From Bacteroidota bacterium (GTDB lineage Bacteria; Bacteroidota; Bacteroidia; Bacteroidales; UBA1715): a stretch of 5,695 bases of DNA. Under the pieces are notes generated by a model. That model did not search any database. It was not told the DNA's origin and worked only from the letters and a program-made list of their open reading frames with translations. Where the stretch lies: positions 1 to 5,695 of the forward strand of contig JAJUFK010000165.1 in NCBI GenBank assembly GCA_029266015.1, in the 5' to 3' direction. Each line of letters opens with the position of its first letter. Position 1 is the first letter of the stretch. The translations under genes and the position numbers were made by a program. Shown here piece by piece: positions 1 through 5,695 of this stretch.

Positions 1-3000
1 ATACTTGCAGCAACATTTGCAGTTACATCTACAACTTTACCTCTTCTTGCAAATACCGAATCTTGTAATGCTGTTAATACAGGTGGTGTATTATTAGGCA
101 CTATATAAATTTTACCCGTTGCACTACTTGTTGCTGATAATGTTTGGCCTTCATTGATTGTTGTAGTAGGCACGGTTAATATTAATGCAGAACCTATTGA
201 TATATAATCAAATTCTATAGTACCTTTGAAGTTAGTAGGCACATAGTTATTTGCAGCAGTACCTTCTTTTTCTATGAAGTAAAACATTACTTGATAAATA
301 TTCGATCTATCAACAACAATTGGTTCGCTAACTCCATATTTTTTCACAAAATATGCACTCATATCAATTGTTTTTGTTTGCCATGTTGTAGATATTGTTA
401 ATGGAATAAATGCCATAGCATCAGATGCTGTTCCATTAGCTTTATCTTTCATATCAACACGCATATACAATGTTGTGCTTGTATTACCTGTTGGAATACG
501 ATAGCGAATTTCAACTTTTTCTCTACCGCTTAAATCCATTACTTCTTTATTAGCATTAGCTTGGTTTACCCATGTTGTAATATCAACAGAAGACCAAGCT
601 GCAGAACCATTACCTACTATTTTATAGTATCCATCACCGGTTGCAATTTCTTGCGGTGCTGGCGTTGCCCATGCAGTTCCTACACCAATATTTGCTGTAA
701 TATAGTCAGTAGTTGAATTAAAGTTATCACGCCATCCTGTAGTTACCGAAATACCAACAAGATTTACAACAGGAGCCATATAGAAATAATCAGCCATACG
801 ACCATCTACTGCTTTTAATCCTGCAGATGAACCTCCACTTACAGTGATTACAGCTTCAGGGTCATTGATTGGTGTAGCCAATGTTAATACCAACACTGTT
901 GCATCACCTTGTTTAGCAGCAATTGATGTAACCGTTTGAGATATACCATCAACAGTGACAGAAATTTCGCTTGCACTTGTAGGAACCTTCATTGCGGTAG
1001 AAAAACGAACTTCTATAGTACCACCATCATATGATGTGCGACCGGTAACATACGAAACTGTTGGAGGCGCAGGACAAATTTGCATATTATCTATATAGAA
1101 ATCAGCATTTGTTTTGTTCCCTGTTTTATCAACATTGGAACCCGTCATTTGAATAAAGTCATAAGCATTGTCAACTACACCATTGATTGGCAAATCAACT
1201 TCAAACCATGCATTATATGAAGGTGGTGTAATTAAAAATTGCACCTGATTTGGGTCATAATATGAACCTGCATCAGCTAATGCAGCATGTGCAAACACTA
1301 TTTTAATTTGTTCACCGGTAGCAAACGTACCCGATTTTGCATACAATTTGGCCTTGAATCGTGAACCCGGGGTATATAAAGCAGCACCAAATGCAGCTTT
1401 ATTTGCAGCAGATACTGTTGCTTTGGTAGATATATATGCTGTTGTATTATCACCATTAAAAAAACCAACTTTATTTGTACCACCAGCAGGGTCAGTAGCT
1501 GCAGAGTTCCATACGCCGGTAACCCATGATGCAAACGTAACATTCAAATTCGCATCAAAATCGGTAATTGTGTAACAAGTTACGTTTAAGTAAAAATTTT
1601 GCACCGGAGCATCGGTAAATGCTTTAGCTGTTTTAGTACTGGTAAGTCCTGTAATAGAACCACCGGTAAAACTTACCGTTACCACATCAGCAGCAGAGGT
1701 AATTAACGTTCCTGTTAACGGTATGTTTACTATAGTAGGATCTTCAGAATCTAATGTTGGCGTTCCTACTGTCACTGCAGTACCGTTTATTTTAACCGAA
1801 AAACCACCATTGATAGACGATGGATTAATTTCTTTACTCCACTGAATTTTTACCATAGTACCAACAATATCAGTCATACGTAAAACTGGATATGGCTCCA
1901 TATTGGTAATTTTATTGGTAACAAGCATATTAGAAAATGCATCGGCAGTTAAATTATCAGCACTTGATTTGATAGTAGTACCATTATATGAAATTTTAAT
2001 AAATGGCTCTGCAATATCAGCAGATAAATTTAAAGTAACACGTTTGTCTAATACAGAAAGTGAAGAAACTGTAACCGCAGTAGGTGTCACATCGGCTTCG
2101 TCAGCAAATGTTTGTACAGTCCAACCGGTTGTAGAGGTTGTGGTTGATAATGATTTACTAAAATCAACATATATTGCATTACCATTCGCATTGGTTTCGG
2201 CAGCTACCGGTACTGGTTTCATATCCCAAAAGTTAGGCATATTACCGGTTAAAAACATCATATATAATAATTGTGTGGTATGTGTATAGTAAGCACCATA
2301 GTTATCGGTTGCACTACCTACGTTCCAACATTTTGCCATGTACGAACTAAAAGAAGCATCAACAGTAGCACCCACACTTAAACCGCCAGAGAAACAAGGG
2401 TTATGGTTTTTACCTAAGTTTGCAAAATTTGGATTACCGGTAGGGTTATTAAATACATTACCATTTAATAAGTAACCATCCCATATAGTAGCAGGGTCAT
2501 TATAATTTGTTTGTGCCCATGTTGTAATTTTTGAAGCAATATCTTTTGCATCAGCATGACCATACCACGCATACGCATGAGCCATACGCCAGGGAATGCG
2601 TATAGCATCGTATAAGAAATATGATTCAAATTTATCATTAATTATACCATTAATAAGAGCACCACTTGGTGTTTGGCACCAGTCAGGAACTAAACCTGTA
2701 GTTGCATTTCGTGAAGCTTTCATTAACGTATAACACGCTGTATTTACAGCTTGCCATCTGTCAGAACCTTGCCAACCCTCAGAAACCTCAACTTTACCAA
2801 ACAATGTAGTAGAATTGGTTATATAATAACAAGGGTTTGCATAGTCGTTAAAAGCATCTCCGGGTTTTAATAATTTATTTCCGTCAACTTCAAATGTATA
2901 AATAGCATTGATTAAGGTTTTAGCAGCTTGCAAATAATTTACTGTACCAGCACTACCCCATTGTTTATGAGCCATTAATAAGGCATTAGCAACGTCAATA

Positions 3001-3518
3001 TCAGCATCGGTAGCACCGTTAGCATTTCCGGTTCCCGGAGCTACTTGACCGGTAAACCCACTCACTTTCCAGTTCATCAAACCGTTTCCATTAACATTGC
3101 CTAAGTAATATGTCCATAAACGGTTAAACATACTTTGCGTATTATTGGTAGCATTGTCCATATATACGGTTATAAGCATACCATATGCAATACCTTCAGA
3201 CACTGTAAGTGAACCGTCTTGCCCCGGTTGAAGGAATTTAATACGAGCAGCAGCTTTACCACTTTGTGGACCTCCGGTCATAGTTCCTTCTACATAATAT
3301 GTAGTTTTCCATGCATTGTACAAACTTTGAATTTTTGTTTGCACATCGGTTCCCGTATAAATTTGACCATACGGATACTTGTAATTTTGTGGAAACGGAT
3401 AATTTCGCTGTGCAAAACCTACCGTTACAAACAACGATACCATTGCTATAAGCAATGCTACTCGTGTAATTAAACCGCGTTGGCGATTTAGATGCTTTTG
3501 TACATTTCCCTGTTTCAT
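1..3518 (-). CDS. Secreted multi-domain glycoside hydrolase family 8 enzyme, 3' end cut by window edge
   Basis: This is a continuous open frame of 1172 full codons that is still open at position 1, so the C-terminus is missing. The ATG at 3518 is supported by an in-frame TGA 18 bp upstream (3534-3536) and by the signal peptide that follows it. In order it has a signal peptide (1-36), a GH8 catalytic domain (about 40-433), Ig-like repeats (about 435-535, 541-640, 818-921), two beta-sandwich modules (about 642-815, 929-1110) and the start of another module (from about 1111). GH8 enzymes are inverting endo-hydrolases of beta-1,4 glucans, xylan, chitosan or lichenan; the exact substrate cannot be read here. 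Likely catalytic residues are Glu108 in SEGIAYGM and Asp304 in YDAIRIPWR, with Asp171 in ATDADIDVA at the substrate site. Most simple GH8 enzymes are about 350-500 residues, so the tail is long. Export and probable cell-surface location are inferred. It appears to be a single-gene unit preceded by its own AT-rich upstream region. Confidence 0.93.
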   Translation of the reverse strand, partial: MKQGNVQKHLNRQRGLITRVALLIAMVSLFVTVGFAQRNYPFPQNYKYPYGQIYTGTDVQTKIQSLYNAWKTTYYVEGTMTGGPQSGKAAARIKFLQPGQDGSLTVSEGIAYGMLITVYMDNATNNTQSMFNRLWTYYLGNVNGNGLMNWKVSGFTGQVAPGTGNANGATDADIDVANALLMAHKQWGSAGTVNYLQAAKTLINAIYTFEVDGNKLLKPGDAFNDYANPCYYITNSTTLFGKVEVSEGWQGSDRWQAVNTACYTLMKASRNATTGLVPDWCQTPSGALINGIINDKFESYFLYDAIRIPWRMAHAYAWYGHADAKDIASKITTWAQTNYNDPATIWDGYLLNGNVFNNPTGNPNFANLGKNHNPCFSGGLSVGATVDASFSSYMAKCWNVGSATDNYGAYYTHTTQLLYMMFLTGNMPNFWDMKPVPVAAETNANGNAIYVDFSKSLSTTTSTTGWTVQTFADEADVTPTAVTVSSLSVLDKRVTLNLSADIAEPFIKISYNGTTIKSSADNLTADAFSNMLVTNKITNMEPYPVLRMTDIVGTMVKIQWSKEINPSSINGGFSVKINGTAVTVGTPTLDSEDPTIVNIPLTGTLITSAADVVTVSFTGGSITGLTSTKTAKAFTDAPVQNFYLNVTCYTITDFDANLNVTFASWVTGVWNSAATDPAGGTNKVGFFNGDNTTAYISTKATVSAANKAAFGAALYTPGSRFKAKLYAKSGTFATGEQIKIVFAHAALADAGSYYDPNQVQFLITPPSYNAWFEVDLPINGVVDNAYDFIQMTGSNVDKTGNKTNADFYIDNMQICPAPPTVSYVTGRTSYDGGTIEVRFSTAMKVPTSASEISVTVDGISQTVTSIAAKQGDATVLVLTLATPINDPEAVITVSGGSSAGLKAVDGRMADYFYMAPVVNLVGISVTTGWRDNFNSTTDYITANIGVGTAWATPAPQEIATGDGYYKIVGNGSAAWSSVDITTWVNQANANKEVMDLSGREKVEIRYRIPTGNTSTTLYMRVDMKDKANGTASDAMAFIPLTISTTWQTKTIDMSAYFVKKYGVSEPIVVDRSNIYQVMFYFIEKEGTAANNYVPTNFKGTIEFDYISIGSALILTVPTTTINEGQTLSATSSATGKIYIVPNNTPPVLTALQDSVFARRGKVVDVTANVAAS
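3..188 (-). other. Start of a further C-terminal module of the GH8 protein (residues 1111-1172)
   Basis: After the second sandwich the frame continues with LILTVPTTTINEGQTLSATS, then ATGKIYIVPNNTPP and RRGKVVDVTANVAAS at the window edge. This looks like the first half of a short beta-rich repeat of a type found in other secreted Bacteroidota proteins (SATSSA-GKIYLV-like), but I do not know a named family for it. The protein clearly does not end here. Confidence 0.4.
189..734 (-). other. Beta-sandwich (CBM-like) module 2 (about residues 929-1110)
   Basis: The segment starts GWRDNFNSTTDYI and ends GTIEFDYISIG. It contains strands typical of a carbohydrate-binding beta-sandwich: KVEIRYRIPTG, TLYMRVDMKD, WQTKTIDMSAYF and the closing TIEFDYISIG. 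The closing strand of the form (I/L)xFDYIxIG is a frequent end of CBM-like domains in secreted Bacteroidota enzymes. It is related in layout, but not obviously in sequence, to module 1. Ligand binding is inferred. Confidence 0.5.
756..1067 (-). repeat. Ig-like repeat 3 of the GH8 protein (about residues 818-921)
   Basis: This is the third copy of the module. It has PTVSYVTGRTS, then IEVRFSTAM (835-843), a strand VLVLTLATPI, then ITVSGGSSAGLKAVDGR (891-907) and a tail MADYFYMAPVVN. The order of strands and the glycine-rich turn match repeats 1 and 2, although identity looks modest. It separates the two beta-sandwich modules. Confidence 0.6.
1074..1595 (-). other. Beta-sandwich (CBM-like) module 1 (about residues 642-815)
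   Basis: The segment begins FYLNVTCYTITDFD and ends FYIDNMQICP. It has the look of a jelly-roll carbohydrate-binding or discoidin-like domain: an opening strand with an acidic pair, a central NAWFEVDLPI (strand before the core), and a closing strand of the form aDFYIDNMQI, which is common in CBM-type sandwiches. Cys648 and Cys815 sit near the two ends and could pair. No specific CBM family is recognised; sugar binding is inferred from fold pattern and context only. Confidence 0.5.
1599..1898 (-). repeat. Ig-like repeat 2 of the GH8 protein (about residues 541-640)
   Basis: This module has the same layout as repeat 1: a strand VKIQWSKEI (556-564), a middle strand VNIPLTGTL, then VSFTGGSITGL (616-626) and the tail AKAFTDAPVQN (632-641). 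The closing strand pair and the AF(T/S) tail align well with repeats 1 and 3, which suggests duplication of an ancestral module. It directly follows repeat 1 without a linker rich in Pro or Ser. Confidence 0.6.
1914..2216 (-). repeat. Ig-like repeat 1 of the GH8 protein (about residues 435-535)
   Basis: This is the first of three related beta-rich modules. It opens after the catalytic domain with KPVPVAAE, has the strand AIYVDFSKSL (448-457), and ends with a ISYNGTTIKSS (509-519) strand-turn and an AFSNMLVTN tail. The pattern resembles the Swm/Ig-like repeats of bacterial extracellular proteins. The likely role is a spacer or adhesion module rather than catalysis. Boundaries are estimated by eye. 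Confidence 0.6.
2220..3401 (-). other. GH8 catalytic domain (about residues 40-433)
   Basis: Three family hallmarks appear in the right order. SEGIAYGM (107-114) holds the presumed general acid Glu108. ATDADIDVANALLMAHKQW (169-187) follows the GH8 signature pattern closely, with Val176 where the pattern usually has Ile or Met. YDAIRIPWR (303-311) holds Asp304 at the position of the catalytic base of GH8a enzymes such as Clostridium CelA. Spacings of 63 and 133 residues between these acids are slightly larger than the 57 and 126 I recall for CelA (Glu95, Asp152, Asp278). Presence of an Asp in the third motif favours subfamily GH8a. Aromatic residues typical of a glucan cleft are frequent (W150, W249, W255, W280, W310). 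The domain appears complete and intact. Confidence 0.9.
3411..3518 (-). other. Signal peptide of the GH8 enzyme (residues 1-36)
   Basis: The N-terminus has a rather long, basic n-region (residues 1-19, with Lys2, Lys8, Arg12, Arg14, Arg19). A hydrophobic core follows (about 20-33, VALLIAMVSLFVTV) and then GFA-Q, which fits a signal peptidase I cleavage site after Ala36. There is no cysteine in lipobox position, so this is a Sec signal rather than a lipoprotein signal. It directs the enzyme across the inner membrane. The mature protein would start at Gln37. Confidence 0.88.
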
Positions 3519-3588
3519 ACCTATAGATTTAATTCAAAAATTATTTACAAAATATTTATTTTCTATATTACATTTCTCAATAAGTTCA

Positions 3589-3596
3589 CAAAAATA
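3589..3596 (-). promoter_or_regulatory. Candidate Bacteroidetes-type promoter (-7 box) for the GH8 gene
   Basis: Read on the minus strand, TATTTTTG is an exact match to the Bacteroidetes -7 consensus TAnnTTTG, about 70 bp upstream of the GH8 start codon. This would give an AT-rich leader of roughly 60-65 nt. A clean -33 TTTG at the usual 19-21 bp spacing is absent; the nearest element is a TTTA within TATTTAG, slightly too close. In DNA this AT-rich a chance match is quite possible. Confidence 0.35.
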
Positions 3597-3766
3597 CACA
3601 TTTTTTTGGAAACTAAATACCGAAACAATGCATTTTTTACACACACTCTTCGCTATTGTATATCAAATATTTACATCAAAACATGTATTGATTGTATTTC
3701 ATTCTTTTGAGAAAAGACAAAAAATATGTATTTATCCCTATATTAAAATTATGTATAGCTTAAAAG

Positions 3767-3789
3767 TTTTGAATAAAAGAAATTCAAAA
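3767..3789 (-). terminator. Terminator-like inverted repeat after the methyltransferase gene
   Basis: TTTTGAAT and ATTCAAAA form a perfect 8-bp inverted repeat around a 7-nt loop, starting 9 nt after the methyltransferase stop codon. Read on the minus strand it is followed by CTTTTAAG, a short T run. The stem has only one G-C pair, so it would be weak as an intrinsic terminator. Its place at the end of the gene run is the main support. Confidence 0.35.
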
Positions 3790-3798
3790 AAATAATTT

Positions 3799-4542
3799 TT
3801 ATTTATTGTGAATAAAATAAAAATCTTGTGAAAGTTCTAATGCCTCCGATAATGACACTTCTACTAATGCATGAGAGCGAAGAACATACATAGTATATCC
3901 TAACGATTCTAATAATTGGATTACTTCTATACGATTTTGAGTACCGCTTAACTCTGTTTGTATAATTGGTTTGTGTTTTTGCAATATTTGTATACAATTA
4001 GTAAACACAACAGATTCATATCCTTCTACATCACATTTTATAAATTGTATGTTTAGTATACCAGAAAATAATTCATCGGGGTTTCGCATTTCAACATCAA
4101 AAAATTCAACGTATTCTTCATGAGAAGTATTAGTAATCTTAGTCATTCCATGATGAACACGACCATGATATTTTGGAATACCCATACGTACTACATCAGT
4201 TTGAGCTCCCAACGCATAAGGGAACAATATTAATTGCTTATTTACATGTGGCTTACAGTTTTTTTTCCAAATTTGACCAAACAACGGTATAGGCTCTACA
4301 GCATAAACTCTACCACTTGAGCCAACTATTGATGCTAATTGTGTAGAATAATATCCTAAATTAGCTCCTATATCTATACACGTATCACCAGGTTTAACAA
4401 TGTTTCGTAAAAAATATAATTCAGAATATTTCGATTTCCATAATCCACAACGAATTGCGGTAATATATAAAAAACTAATAAGTCTTAGATACGCAGATAA
4501 TCCCAATATGGAATATAAACTATTTCGGAGAAATGTTCGCAT
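3799..4542 (-). CDS. FkbM-family SAM-dependent methyltransferase
   Basis: This 247-residue protein fits the FkbM (Methyltransf_21) class. Motif I is CIDIGANLGYYS (55-66), the glycine-rich loop that binds S-adenosylmethionine. VYAVEPIP (79-86) carries the acidic Glu83 that would hold the SAM ribose. FIKCDVEGYE (167-176) is the family's hallmark DVEGxE segment, followed by the strand PIIQTEL. About 50 residues precede motif I; residues 9-34 are hydrophobic with scattered Arg and may be an amphipathic or membrane-associated helix. FkbM proteins O-methylate diverse substrates such as sugars in glycans and polyketides; the substrate here is unknown. The start ATG overlaps the stop of the 51-residue gene upstream (TAATG), indicating translational coupling. 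The gene looks complete, with no frameshift or missing motif. Confidence 0.9.
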   Translation of the reverse strand: MRTFLRNSLYSILGLSAYLRLISFLYITAIRCGLWKSKYSELYFLRNIVKPGDTCIDIGANLGYYSTQLASIVGSSGRVYAVEPIPLFGQIWKKNCKPHVNKQLILFPYALGAQTDVVRMGIPKYHGRVHHGMTKITNTSHEEYVEFFDVEMRNPDELFSGILNIQFIKCDVEGYESVVFTNCIQILQKHKPIIQTELSGTQNRIEVIQLLESLGYTMYVLRSHALVEVSLSEALELSQDFYFIHNK

Positions 4543-4697
4543 TATTCGTTGGAGTCTAAATATTCCTTTTTAAAAGATTCATATTTATTTGGAAAAAAGG
4601 TTTTAACAAACCATGGAAGTATATATCGAGAAATAAGTCTTACTAAAACCATAGTTATAACAACTATTCCAAATGCTTTTAATAATAATTCTATCAT
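4542..4697 (-). CDS. Small membrane protein of 51 residues, between purM and the methyltransferase
   Basis: The frame runs from an ATG at 4697 to a TAA at 4544-4542. The product begins MIELLLKAFGIVVITMVLVR, a single hydrophobic segment of about 18 residues. It then has RLISRYILPWFVKTFF and a charged tail ending KKEYLDSNE. The layout (short N-terminal membrane helix, an Arg-x-Ile/Leu-x-x-Arg-Tyr-x-x-Pro-Trp turn, polar C-terminus) recalls small Bacteroidota proteins of the DUF4834 type, but this assignment is tentative. Support for a real gene comes from the tight fit: it starts 15 bp after the purM stop, and its stop overlaps the methyltransferase start by one base. No Shine-Dalgarno sequence is evident, only an A-rich stretch, as is common in this phylum. 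Function is unknown. Confidence 0.75.
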   Translation of the reverse strand: MIELLLKAFGIVVITMVLVRLISRYILPWFVKTFFPNKYESFKKEYLDSNE

Positions 4698-4712
4698 GTA
4701 ACGAATGTTTTT

Positions 4713-5695
4713 TTATGAATACAAAAATTCACCGTATTCACTTTGTATTGTTAATTGAGTTGTTTCAGAAGCTTCTACTCTACCTATGATTTGTGCATCA
4801 ATTCCAAAAGAATGTGAAATGTCGATAATTGTTTGAGCTAATTGCTGATTTACATATAATTCCATACGATGCCCCATATTAAACACCTTATACATTTCTT
4901 TCCAAGTGGTACCACTTTGCTCTTGAATAGTTCTAAATAAAGGAGGAATTGGAAATAAATTATCTTTAATTACATGCACTTGTTTTACAAAGTGTAACAC
5001 CTTAGTTTGAGCTCCGCCCGAACAATGAACCATACCATGAATATGTTCACGCATAGAATCAAGCACTTGTTTTATAACCGGGGCATACGTTCGAGTAGGA
5101 GACAACACTAATTTTCCGGCATTCAATGGTGAACCTGGGACAGAATCTGTTATTCCTAAACTTCCGGAATATACTAAATCATATGGCACAGCAGCATCAT
5201 AGCTTTCGGGATATTTATGAGCCAAATATTTTGCAAATACATCATGACGAGCCGAAGTTAGCCCATTACTTCCCATTCCACCATTATATTCTTTTTCGTA
5301 CGATGCTTTACCAAACGAAGCTAATCCAACTATTACATCACCGGGTTGTATACGAGCATTATCAACTACATCGCTTCGTTTCATTCTACAAGTAACTGTA
5401 CTGTCTACTATGATTGTTCTTACTAAATCACCCACATCGGCAGTTTCTCCACCTGTAGCATATACCCCTATTCCCATAGAACGCAATTCAGCAAGCAATT
5501 CATCGGTACCATTTATAATAGCAGAAATTACTTCGCCCGGAATAAGTTGTTTATTCCTTCCTATTGTAGATGAAACAAGTATATTATCTGTAGCTCCCAC
5601 ACATAATAAATCGTCAATATTCATAATAAGAGCATCTTGTGCTATTCCCTTCCATACATAAATATCACCGGTTTCTTTCCAATACATATATGCCA
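4713..5695 (-). CDS. purM: Phosphoribosylformylglycinamidine cyclo-ligase (AIR synthase), 5' part cut by window edge
   Basis: AIR synthase converts formylglycinamidine ribonucleotide and ATP to aminoimidazole ribonucleotide, ADP and phosphate, the fifth step of de novo purine synthesis in the cytoplasm; it acts as a homodimer. The visible 326 residues open with AYMYWKETGD, which from memory matches the interior of the roughly 390-residue Bacteroidota form. The true start and the N-terminal DGxGTK-like ATP loop, about 60-65 residues, are therefore outside the window, and the Met at 5687 is internal. Visible motifs are MNIDDLLCVGA, GGETADVGD, GMGSNGLTSARHD, LVLSPTRTYAP, HGMVHCSGGAQTK, FNMGHRMELYV and IGRVEAS, in family order. 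The stop is TAA at 4715-4713. It is the first gene seen of a same-strand run with the small membrane gene and the methyltransferase. I see no sign of decay. Confidence 0.95.
   Translation of the reverse strand, partial: AYMYWKETGDIYVWKGIAQDALIMNIDDLLCVGATDNILVSSTIGRNKQLIPGEVISAIINGTDELLAELRSMGIGVYATGGETADVGDLVRTIIVDSTVTCRMKRSDVVDNARIQPGDVIVGLASFGKASYEKEYNGGMGSNGLTSARHDVFAKYLAHKYPESYDAAVPYDLVYSGSLGITDSVPGSPLNAGKLVLSPTRTYAPVIKQVLDSMREHIHGMVHCSGGAQTKVLHFVKQVHVIKDNLFPIPPLFRTIQEQSGTTWKEMYKVFNMGHRMELYVNQQLAQTIIDISHSFGIDAQIIGRVEASETTQLTIQSEYGEFLYS

Larger units (their letters stand above)
3519..3798. other. AT-rich intergenic region without a credible gene
   Basis: The 280 bp between the methyltransferase stop and the GH8 start are clearly more AT-rich than the flanking coding DNA. 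They contain a terminator-like inverted repeat near the right end and a candidate -7 box near the left end. No conserved RNA structure, ribosome binding site with a matching gene, or protein-like reading was recognised. A short plus-strand open frame across 3492-3710 reads as low-complexity Phe/Ile/Tyr-rich sequence, as expected from AT-rich noncoding DNA. Confidence 0.7.

Noticed and set aside
54..62. Asp-Ser-Val (residues 1153-1155 of the GH8 protein) as a Bacteroidota O-glycosylation motif, with a possible link to the methyltransferase
   Set aside because: It is the only D(S/T)(A/I/L/V/M/T) match I found in the visible protein, which is no more than chance would give, so it does not support a functional link.
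1298..1575. Short open frames on both strands (1298-1543 minus in another frame, 1348-1575 plus)
   Set aside because: Both overlap the intact GH8 reading frame, have no initiation signals or family resemblance, and are composition shadows.
1903..2289. Plus-strand open frame of 128 codons with a readable protein
   Set aside because: It lies wholly antisense within the Ig-like tail of the GH8 gene, whose frame is uninterrupted and has clear domain motifs. The antisense frame has no recognisable motif and is a by-product of codon choice.
3219..3710. Plus-strand open frames at 3219-3473 and 3492-3710
   Set aside because: The first is antisense to the GH8 signal peptide and catalytic domain. The second is mostly in AT-rich intergenic DNA and encodes low-complexity Phe/Ile/Tyr sequence with no motif.
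5126..5661. Plus-strand open frames at 5126-5395 and 5410-5661
   Set aside because: They are antisense to strongly conserved purM sequence and carry no recognisable domain.
5685..5687. Met codon at 5687 as the purM start
   Set aside because: The frame stays open upstream with Ala-Tyr before this Met, matching the interior AYMYWKETGD of the Bacteroidota protein, so the true start is outside the window.
1..5695. A mobile element, CRISPR array, defence system or RNA gene
   Set aside because: I found no transposase, terminal inverted repeats, direct-repeat array, tRNA-like cloverleaf or defence-type gene on either strand; the window is explained by four genes and one intergenic gap.

Overview
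The window is most likely from a member of the Bacteroidota, probably close to Bacteroidales. It is AT-rich. The AIR synthase (PurM) fragment at the right edge is of the long, divergent type found in this phylum. A secreted glycoside hydrolase with a multi-domain tail fits the same group, and the only promoter candidate matches the Bacteroidetes -7 consensus TAnnTTTG. These are recognitions from memory, not search results. All genes lie on the minus strand, so they are best read from right to left.

Right block (3799-5695) is a tight gene run: the 3' part of purM (cut by the right edge), a 51-residue single-membrane-segment protein that starts 15 bp after the purM stop, and an FkbM-type SAM-dependent methyltransferase whose ATG overlaps the small gene's stop (TAATG). 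The spacing and overlap suggest one transcript, with the last two genes translationally coupled. The only evident functional logic is a housekeeping purine gene leading a pair that may act at the membrane or on a glycan or other small substrate.

Middle (3519-3798) is 280 bp of very AT-rich DNA without a credible gene. It holds a weak terminator-like inverted repeat just after the methyltransferase and a candidate promoter for the next gene.

Left block (1-3518) is a single open frame that starts at 3518 and runs off the left edge, with at least 1172 residues. It has a signal peptide, then a glycoside hydrolase family 8 catalytic domain with the expected acidic residues, then a tail of three Ig-like repeats alternating with two beta-sandwich (carbohydrate-binding-like) modules, and the start of a further module. 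It is probably an exported beta-1,4-glucan- or xylan-cleaving enzyme. Its C-terminus, where a type IX secretion sorting signal would be expected, is outside the window.

I see no mobile element, RNA gene, CRISPR array or defence system. The less ordinary points are the length and modular build of the GH8 protein, the small gene coupled to the methyltransferase, and the placement of both behind purM.
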